47,403 bases of DNA from Sphingomonas sp. ATCC 31555. Its GTDB lineage: Bacteria; Pseudomonadota; Alphaproteobacteria; Sphingomonadales; Sphingomonadaceae. The position numbers were made by a program, and so were the translations under genes. How positions within the stretch are numbered: position 1 is the first letter of the stretch; the number at the start of each line of letters is the position of its first letter. The notes below the pieces were generated by a model. That model had not been told where the DNA came from. It searched no databases and worked only from the letters and a program-made list of their open reading frames with translations. Positions 42,403 to 47,403 of this stretch are shown here, piece after piece. The stretch covers positions 1 to 47,403 of the forward strand of contig NZ_ALBQ01000006.1 in NCBI RefSeq assembly GCF_000282895.1, in the 5' to 3' direction.

Positions 42403-43016
42403 CCGAGAAACGACTGGTCCATATCGTCGACGATGAGGACGGCGTGCGCCGTTCCGCCAGCTTCATGCTCAAGACCTCCGGCTTTGCAGTTCAGACCTGG
42501 CCTTCGGGCGTGGCCTTCCTGAAGGAAGCGCGACAGGTGGAGCCCGGCTGCATCCTGCTCGACGTGCGAATGCCCGAAATGGACGGGCTGGAGGTGCAGC
42601 AGGAACTGCATGCGCGGGGAATCGCGCTGCCGGTCATCGTGCTGACCGGGCACGGCGACGTATCGCTCGCGGTGAAGGCGATGAAGGCGGGGGCGGTCGA
42701 CTTTCTGGAAAAGCCGATCGACAGCAAATCGCTGATCGACGCGATCAACCGTGGCTTCGAACGGCTGGAGGCGGCGGAGGATGTGAAGGCGCGCGCCGCC
42801 GATGCCGAAACGCTGCTCGGCGCGCTGACCGTGCGCGAGCGCGAAGTGCTGGAGGGGCTGGCCCAGGGCTATCCCAACAAGACGATCGCCTATGACCTCG
42901 GCATTTCGGCGCGCACGGTGGAGGTGCACCGCGCGAATGTGATGGCCAAGCTGGGCGCGAAGAGCCTGTCCGAGGCGCTGCGCATCGCGTTCGCCGCCGG
43001 CATGGGTACGGGCTGA
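42399..43016 (+). CDS. fixJ: FixJ-type response regulator
   Basis: This 205-residue regulator has a receiver domain (1-125) with acidic residues VDDED at 10-14, phospho-acceptor Asp55 (ILLDVRMPEMDG), Thr in VIVLTGHGDVS and Lys in FLEKPID. The C-terminal LuxR-type helix-turn-helix (about 140-200; LTVREREVLEGLAQG and ISARTVEVHRANVMAKL) binds DNA. The start is GTG at 42399, overlapping the fixL stop, with GAAGG 8 bases upstream. It is the output of the FixL oxygen sensor. No FixK/FNR-like gene or terminal oxidase is in the window, so its targets lie elsewhere. Confidence 0.95.
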   Translation: MTEKRLVHIVDDEDGVRRSASFMLKTSGFAVQTWPSGVAFLKEARQVEPGCILLDVRMPEMDGLEVQQELHARGIALPVIVLTGHGDVSLAVKAMKAGAVDFLEKPIDSKSLIDAINRGFERLEAAEDVKARAADAETLLGALTVREREVLEGLAQGYPNKTIAYDLGISARTVEVHRANVMAKLGAKSLSEALRIAFAAGMGTG

Positions 43017-43108
43017 ACCATAGGTAAGGCGATGCGGGCACGGCGCTTTTCTGCTATGCTCGAGAGACTCGGGAAACGGGCGCATCAACACGACAGGGAG
43101 CGGTGACG

Positions 43109-43333
43109 ATGACGATTCCATACGGACCGATGAATCCTTCCGATGCCGGCGCGATCCGGGCGACCGAAGACGTGGTGAGCGCTTGGTCCTCGGGCTTCTT
43201 CACTGCCTGGTGCGAGGCCGTGATGACGCCGTGGAATCTGGTGCCGCCGCCGCATGGGCGTGAAGCCGGTTGCGGCGCGCTGCTGCCGATCCCCGATGTG
43301 CTGGAGGAAGAGGAGCGCGCGCTCTTCGCCTGA
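43109..43333 (+). CDS. Small unknown protein downstream of fixJ
   Basis: This 74-residue protein has no recognised domain. ATG 43109 has GGGAG 8 bases upstream; GTG at 43103 would be too close to it. The sequence has aromatic residues in WSSGFFTAWCEAVMTPWNLV, an amphipathic-looking stretch, and an acidic C-terminus (EEEERALFA). It has no signal peptide. It lies 92 bases after fixJ on the same strand. A real gene is supported by the ribosome-binding site and by the clean start; function is unknown. Confidence 0.6.
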   Translation: MTIPYGPMNPSDAGAIRATEDVVSAWSSGFFTAWCEAVMTPWNLVPPPHGREAGCGALLPIPDVLEEEERALFA

Positions 43334-43397
43334 GCGGGCCCTTTCGTGCCGGTGCCGAACATGCTCTAACGGTGCAGTTTCCTCGCGGGAGAAGCGC

Positions 43398-44018
43398 ATG
43401 TTGCTGGTGGCGCTGGTACTGACGATCCTATTGCCACAGGAGGGCGCGCCCACTGCGGCTGCGACCGTCAACAGCCCGCAACGGGCGGCGGATGGCACGC
43501 AGCGCTGGTCGGTGCTGGCCGATCCCTGCGCGTCTGCCCAGGACGGCACCAGCAGCAATAGCATCGTGGTGTGCGGCAAGGGGGTGAACGCGCCCCGGCT
43601 GCCGTTGCCGGACGAGCGCGGCCCGCCGGACCGGCCGATGCCGAGCAACCCGGAGAGAACCGGCATCGCTGCGCTCAACGCCACCGTCGAGCCCTGCGCC
43701 GCCCGCATGGAGGGCTGTACCGTCGGCGTCGACCTGTTCGGCGGCACGACAGCGGCCGTGCGACTGGTCGGCAAGCTGTTCGATCCCGACAGCTGCTGCG
43801 AAGAGCCGGGCGAATCGCGAAATTTCTTCAAGCTGGTCGGCGATGCCGGCAAGGGGATCGGCCGGGCCTTCCGCAAGAAGCCGGACAAGTCGAACCGCGT
43901 GCCGATCGACCTCAGCGATCCGGCGTCAGACCGCCCATCTCCAGCAGCACTGCCCACTCCTCCGGGCGAACCGGAGTCACCGACAGGCGCGACTGGCGGA
44001 CCATCTCGAGGGCTGTAA
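43398..44018 (+). CDS. Unknown exported protein
   Basis: This 206-residue protein has a short N-terminal hydrophobic segment (LLVALVLTILLP) that acts as a signal peptide or anchor, with GGGAG before the ATG. Cysteine-bearing segments (ADPCASAQ, VVCGKG, CAARMEGC, SCCEEPG) suggest a disulfide-rich exported domain; the APRLPLPDERGPPDRP stretch is typical of sphingomonad secreted proteins. The last 107 bases overlap the convergent EVE gene, and that part of the protein (Pro/Ser/Gly-rich) looks like read-through rather than a domain. No function is recognised. Confidence 0.65.
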   Translation: MLLVALVLTILLPQEGAPTAAATVNSPQRAADGTQRWSVLADPCASAQDGTSSNSIVVCGKGVNAPRLPLPDERGPPDRPMPSNPERTGIAALNATVEPCAARMEGCTVGVDLFGGTTAAVRLVGKLFDPDSCCEEPGESRNFFKLVGDAGKGIGRAFRKKPDKSNRVPIDLSDPASDRPSPAALPTPPGEPESPTGATGGPSRGL

Positions 44019-44325
44019 GCCGCGGCTCGGCCTTGATGTCGGGCAGCGGCACGGGCGTGGCGAGCGGGCGCACGGCCTTGACCGCTACGCTGGCCCATTT
44101 GCCGTCGTCGCCGTCCGGCTGCCAGGCGCGGGTGATCTCCATGATCCCCACCGCGGCCTTCTGAATGTTGGAGTGGTAGAACAGCGCCTGGTCGCCGGGC
44201 ACCATCGTCTTCAGGAAGTTGCGGGCGGTATAGTTGCGCACGCCGTTCCATTCGGTGGTGCCGTCGCGCACCAGGTCGTCCCACGAATAGGCATCGGGTT
44301 CGGAGCGGAGGATCCAGTAGGCCAT
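43912..44325 (-). CDS. EVE-domain (PUA-like) protein
   Basis: This 137-residue protein consists of one EVE domain, the PUA/YTH-like fold thought to bind modified nucleobases. Typical elements are MAYWILRSEPDAYSWDDL at the N-terminus, WNGVRNYTARNFLKTM, GDQALFYHSN and the closing RLSVTPVRPEEW. The ATG at 44325 fits the family length of about 135-150. It is convergent with the exported protein gene, with a 107-base overlap. In bacteria EVE genes occur alone or beside restriction systems; no restriction genes are seen here. Confidence 0.92.
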   Translation of the reverse strand: MAYWILRSEPDAYSWDDLVRDGTTEWNGVRNYTARNFLKTMVPGDQALFYHSNIQKAAVGIMEITRAWQPDGDDGKWASVAVKAVRPLATPVPLPDIKAEPRLTALEMVRQSRLSVTPVRPEEWAVLLEMGGLTPDR

Positions 44326-44450
44326 GCCGCTCGTTAGCCAGCTAAACCGCGGCTGAACAGCCGGTTCCAAACCGATTAAGCTGCGGTGGAGCATCTACGA
44401 TCCGTCGGCGCCGAACGACTCACGGCGCCTGGAGGTGAGGAGAAGATTCG

Positions 44451-44813
44451 ATGAGCCCTCTGGCGAAGAAGCTGGTTCTCGGCGTTGCCACCGGTGCCAG
44501 CCTGCTGGTTTCGATCGCGCCGGCCCAGGCGCAGGATTGGCGCTGGCGGCGCCATTATCGTGATCGCGGCGGCGATGTCGCCGGTGCCGCGCTGGTGGCC
44601 GGAATTGCAGGCCTGGCGATCGGCGCCGCGATCTCCAACGACCGCCGCTACGATTATGATCGGCGCTTCTACCGCGAACGCGGTTATTATCCGGTCGACG
44701 GCTATTGGTATCGCGACAATTATCCGCGGTACCGCTATTACGAATATTGCAGCGTACGGCGGGTATGGGACCCTTACATCGGCCGTCCCGTCAGAATCCG
44801 CTATTGCGACTGA
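44451..44813 (+). CDS. Small exported Arg/Tyr-rich protein with glycine-zipper segment
   Basis: This 120-residue protein has a signal peptide (LVLGVATGASLLVSIAPAQAQ). A glycine-rich hydrophobic segment (GAALVAGIAGLAIGAAIS) resembling a glycine zipper follows, and then a highly basic and aromatic tail (repeated Arg, Tyr and Asp) with two cysteines. A strong AGGAG-containing leader precedes the ATG. Proteins of this style are frequent in sphingomonads, with no known function; an envelope-associated role is likely. Confidence 0.75.
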   Translation: MSPLAKKLVLGVATGASLLVSIAPAQAQDWRWRRHYRDRGGDVAGAALVAGIAGLAIGAAISNDRRYDYDRRFYRERGYYPVDGYWYRDNYPRYRYYEYCSVRRVWDPYIGRPVRIRYCD

Positions 44814-44881
44814 GGCACCGGACGCGCACGATCCCCCGAATAGGTGGTTCGTGCGCGCCTATGGCGCGGTAGGATTGCGCC

Positions 44882-46522
44882 ATGGCAGCTCATGATTCGC
44901 TCGACCCGACCGATCCCTACGCGCGATCCGCCCAGACCTTCCCGATTCTGAGCGCGGAGATGATGGCGCGGATCGCTGCATTCGGCCGCGCCGAGACACT
45001 GGACGACGGCGCGATGCTGTTCCGTCGCGGCGACCGCAGCGTCGACTTCTTCCTGTGCCTCGCCGGTGGAATTGCGATCGTCGACACCGATGCCGAGGGC
45101 CGCGAGCACCCCGTACACACGCATGGCGCTGGCCAGTTCACCGGCGAGCTGGACTTGTTCAACGATCGCAAGGTGCTGGTGAGCGGCCGCGCACTGGCGA
45201 ACACACAGGTGGTGCGGGTGGACCGCGCCGCTTTTCGCCGGATGATGGCAGCCGAACCGGACATCGGCGAGATCGTGATGCGCGCCTTCATACTGCGCCG
45301 CGTGGGAATGCTACGTCACGGCGAGGCGGGCGTGGCGCTGGCCGGGCCGGGGCACGGGGCGGACATGGGGCGGATAGAGACCTTTCTCACTCGCAACGCC
45401 ATCCCGCACCGGCGCATCGACACCGATCGCGACCCCGACGCAGCAGGTTTCCTCGAATGCTTCGCGCTCGTACAGGATGATCTGCCGGTAGTCGTGCTGC
45501 AGGGCCAGGTGCTGCGCAATCCGGCCAACGCCGCGCTGGCTGACGCCTTGGGGCTCGCGACCGCGCTCGATCCCGCACATGTGCACGACGTGGCAGTGGT
45601 AGGCGCGGGCCCCGCCGGACTGGCGGCGGCGGTCTATGCCGCTTCCGAGGGACTCGAGACGATCGTCATCGAAGCGATCGCGCCCGGCGGACAAGCGGGC
45701 ACCAGTTCGAAGATAGAGAATTATCTGGGCTTTCCCACAGGTATTTCCGGCCAAGCGCTGGCCGGGCGCGCCCAGGTGCAGGCGCAGAAGTTCGGGGCGC
45801 GGCTACTCGTCTCGCGATCGGTGGTGCGGATCGAATGCGAGGAGCGGCCGCTGCGCCTCCACCTTGACGATGGCGCGACGGTGCAGGCGCGCGCGGTGGT
45901 GGTGGCGACGGGCGCCCGCTATCGCAAGCTGAACCTGCCGCGCTACGCCGCACTGGAAGGCAATGGCATCTATTATGCTGCCACCGCGATGGAAGCCGGC
46001 CTGTGCGCCGGATCGGAAGTGGTGGTGGTCGGCGGCGGCAATTCGGCCGGCCAGGCCGCGGTGTTCCTGGCGAGCCATGTCGAGCATGTCCATATTCTGG
46101 TGCGCGGCCCCGGCCTTGCCGCGACCATGTCGCGCTACCTGATCGATCGCATTGAGGCGTCAGATCGCATCACGCTGCACCCCTTCACCGAAGTCACCGC
46201 GCTGGAGGGCGAGCGATCTCTGAGGGGCCTGGAATGGACAGACCGCCGCACGGGCGAGGCCGAGCGGCGCGCTGTGGGAGCGCTGTTCGTGATGATCGGC
46301 GCGGAGCCCAATACCGGCTGGCTGGAAGGCTGTGTCGATCTCGACCCCGGCGGCTTCGTGCGCACAGGGAGCGGGGAGACCTTCTTCTGTTCGTCGAGCC
46401 CTGGCGTGTTCGCTGTGGGCGATGTACGCGCCGGATCGGTGAAGCGCGTCGCCTCAGGCGTGGGCGAGGGATCGGTGGTCGTCTCCGCCATCCACCGCTA
46501 TCTTGAACCCGCGGCGGAATGA
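44882..46522 (+). CDS. Cyclic-nucleotide-domain/thioredoxin-reductase-like fusion
   Basis: This 546-residue protein has two parts. Residues about 20-145 form a cyclic-nucleotide-binding (CAP-like) domain. Residues about 235-546 form a thioredoxin-reductase-like flavoprotein with FAD motif VAVVGAGPAGLAAAVYAAS, GGQAGTSSKIENYLGFP, NAD(P) motif VVVVGGGNSAGQAAVF and closing FAVGDVRAGSVKRVASGVGEGS. Where thioredoxin reductase has its CxxC, this protein reads YYAATAMEAGLC, so the redox disulfide is missing. It should be an NAD(P)H-flavin enzyme gated by a ligand rather than a thioredoxin reductase. The start has a weak ribosome-binding site. It stands just before the DUF3297 gene. Confidence 0.92.
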   Translation: MAAHDSLDPTDPYARSAQTFPILSAEMMARIAAFGRAETLDDGAMLFRRGDRSVDFFLCLAGGIAIVDTDAEGREHPVHTHGAGQFTGELDLFNDRKVLVSGRALANTQVVRVDRAAFRRMMAAEPDIGEIVMRAFILRRVGMLRHGEAGVALAGPGHGADMGRIETFLTRNAIPHRRIDTDRDPDAAGFLECFALVQDDLPVVVLQGQVLRNPANAALADALGLATALDPAHVHDVAVVGAGPAGLAAAVYAASEGLETIVIEAIAPGGQAGTSSKIENYLGFPTGISGQALAGRAQVQAQKFGARLLVSRSVVRIECEERPLRLHLDDGATVQARAVVVATGARYRKLNLPRYAALEGNGIYYAATAMEAGLCAGSEVVVVGGGNSAGQAAVFLASHVEHVHILVRGPGLAATMSRYLIDRIEASDRITLHPFTEVTALEGERSLRGLEWTDRRTGEAERRAVGALFVMIGAEPNTGWLEGCVDLDPGGFVRTGSGETFFCSSSPGVFAVGDVRAGSVKRVASGVGEGSVVVSAIHRYLEPAAE

Positions 46523-46539
46523 CGGCATGAGCGCAGCCC

Positions 46540-46821
46540 ATGAGTGATACGCCCCCCGATCGCCTGTCGGTCAATCCGAACAGCCCCCATTTCGCCCGCG
46601 AGCTGCTGGAGCGCGGCGTCGGCATCAAGTTCAAGGGCGTCGAGCGCCGCGACGTCGAGGAATATTGCATTTCCGAAGGCTGGGTGCGCGTGGCGCTCGG
46701 CAAGAAGATGGATCGGAAGGGCAATCCGCTCACCGTCAAGCTGAGCGGGCCAGTGGAAGCTTGGTTCCAGAGCGGTGGCGATGCGGCTGCCGCCACCGAC
46801 GCGGATAGCTCCGAGGGCTAA
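46540..46821 (+). CDS. DUF3297 family protein
   Basis: This 93-residue protein of the DUF3297 family (glutathione peroxidase-neighbour type) begins SDTPPDRLSVNPNSPHF and continues with VEEYCISEGWVRVALGKKMDRKGNP. There is no signal peptide and no known function. It follows the flavoprotein gene by 17 bases on the same strand, so the two may be co-transcribed. Confidence 0.9.
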   Translation: MSDTPPDRLSVNPNSPHFARELLERGVGIKFKGVERRDVEEYCISEGWVRVALGKKMDRKGNPLTVKLSGPVEAWFQSGGDAAAATDADSSEG

Positions 46822-46864
46822 GGACCGGGCGGTGCGTTGATGGGCGCATCGCCTCGCTGTCCGG

Positions 46865-46886
46865 CGGGGAACCTAAATCTTCCCCG
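46865..46886. terminator. Hairpin between convergent genes
   Basis: CGGGGAA (46865-46871) and TTCCCCG (46880-46886) form a 7-bp stem with an 8-base loop between the convergent DUF3297 gene and the last gene of the window. There is no long T-run, so it is a modest terminator candidate for either strand. Confidence 0.45.
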
Positions 46887-46894
46887 TTCGAGCC

Positions 46895-47359
46895 TTACGA
46901 CCGATGCGTGTCCTTCGCCGCGCGGGACAGCTTGACCATCGCCTCGCCGACAGTCGCGCGGATCGCAATGGGGGTCAGGCTCACTGTCTGCCTTTCCTTG
47001 ATGCAGGCGGCGAACGCGGGTTTCAGCCGTTCGATCGCAGCGTTTTCCTCGGCACTGGCAGGCCGGGAAAGCAAGAGGGCATGCGCTTCGGCGCTGCCGT
47101 TGCGGGCGACACAATCGCCGAACAGGCGGCCGGCGACGAACGCGGACGGCAGTTCGGCTACCTCGCCATCAAACTCGCCGGAAAGGCGGAGCGGCGGCAG
47201 CGCCTTGAGACCTGCGACCGGTCCTGCCTTGCCGAATTCGCGGCGATAGAGCGACGGGAACAGTGCGTCGCGAAAGCTGTCAGGCCTGAGCCGCATCTCG
47301 AACGAGCTGTGCGTTCGCATGGCAGCGCGGTTGAGGCACGCGAGGTCCGCCGCCTTCAT
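46895..47359 (-). CDS. Unknown protein, possibly truncated by the window edge
   Basis: This protein is at least 154 residues from the first ATG inside the window. The frame stays open upstream through the terminal repeat to the window edge, so the true start may lie outside. The segment AGRLFGDCVARNGSAEAHALLL resembles small sphingomonad exported proteins that carry one or two such CVxRN/D...A-ALL units, usually after a signal peptide. Here no signal peptide is seen, and only one such unit plus a second Cys (FAACIKERQ) is present. The N-terminus may be missing or disrupted by the repeat. Confidence 0.55.
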   Translation of the reverse strand: MKAADLACLNRAAMRTHSSFEMRLRPDSFRDALFPSLYRREFGKAGPVAGLKALPPLRLSGEFDGEVAELPSAFVAGRLFGDCVARNGSAEAHALLLSRPASAEENAAIERLKPAFAACIKERQTVSLTPIAIRATVGEAMVKLSRAAKDTHRS

Positions 47360-47361
47360 GC

Positions 47362-47403
47362 TAGAGCGGATTTCGACCGCACTGAATCGGTGAGGGATTC
47401 CCA
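47362..47403. repeat. Window-terminal repeat, right copy
   Basis: This is the inverted counterpart of 3-44 with 41 of 42 bases identical. It begins three bases upstream of the first in-window ATG of the last gene, so it either forms that gene's leader or interrupts its coding sequence. Confidence 0.8.

Noticed and set aside
44882..46522. Genuine thioredoxin reductase
   Set aside because: The redox CxxC is replaced by AATA-type residues.
1..47403. CRISPR arrays, insertion sequences, prophage genes or rRNA operons
   Set aside because: No regularly spaced repeats, transposase, integrase, structural phage genes or rRNA sequence were seen on either strand.

Overview
The window is 47.4 kb of GC-rich, densely coding DNA from a Gram-negative alphaproteobacterium, most likely Sphingomonas or a close relative. 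The evidence is two TonB-dependent receptors, an OprP-type porin, a FixLJ oxygen-sensing pair, the infA-maf-RNase G-like-yacG order beside tRNA-Phe, a DUF3297 protein, and several small secreted proteins of sphingomonad style. This identification is inferred from gene content. No IS element, phage, CRISPR array or rRNA was seen, and no stretch over 300 bases lacks a gene. A 42-base sequence occurs at both ends in opposite orientation with one mismatch, so the window may be a contig that ends in two copies of a dispersed repeat.

0.2-4.7 kb: a TonB-dependent receptor converging on a two-component system. 4.8-25 kb: the main accessory region. It holds a second, cysteine-rich TonB receptor, a complete trans-4-hydroxy-L-proline route (2-epimerase, D-hydroxyproline dehydrogenase, pyrroline-4-hydroxy-2-carboxylate deaminase and an aldehyde dehydrogenase suited to the last step), an amino-acid permease, an FCD-type GntR regulator, an M24 proline-type peptidase, an OprP porin, a large secreted protein resembling DUF5695, a Tat-exported GH127/GH146 beta-L-arabinofuranosidase and a DUF885 metallopeptidase. 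Sites matching TATACGRTA (five, one with a mismatch) lie in all three divergent promoter regions: TonB receptor/hypD, gntR/hypO and DUF5695-like/GH146. This ties glycan cleavage, uptake and hydroxyproline breakdown into one candidate regulon. Beta-L-arabinose linked to hydroxyproline is the hallmark of plant extensins, so I infer a utilisation locus for hydroxyproline-rich glycoproteins.

25-28.4 kb: a DHA2 exporter diverging from a type III polyketide synthase and a translationally coupled ICMT-type methyltransferase, probably an alkylpyrone or phenolic-lipid locus. 28.4-34 kb: housekeeping genes (tRNA-Phe, yacG, RNase E/G-like, maf, infA with a TTG start, membrane pyrophosphatase). 34-37.5 kb: a TraB/GumN protein and a glutathione-dependent formaldehyde detoxification operon with a VOC gene inside it. 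37.6-40.1 kb: DUF4126, a flavin disulfide oxidoreductase and a sulfite-oxidase-fold molybdoenzyme.

40.2-43 kb: a three-gene oxygen-sensing operon of a pseudo-receiver lacking its phospho-acceptor Asp, a FixL with conserved haem ligands, and FixJ, linked by ATGA/GTGA overlaps. 43-47.4 kb: small secreted or unknown proteins, an EVE-domain protein, a cyclic-nucleotide-domain/thioredoxin-reductase-like fusion without the CxxC, DUF3297, and an unknown gene that may run off the window.
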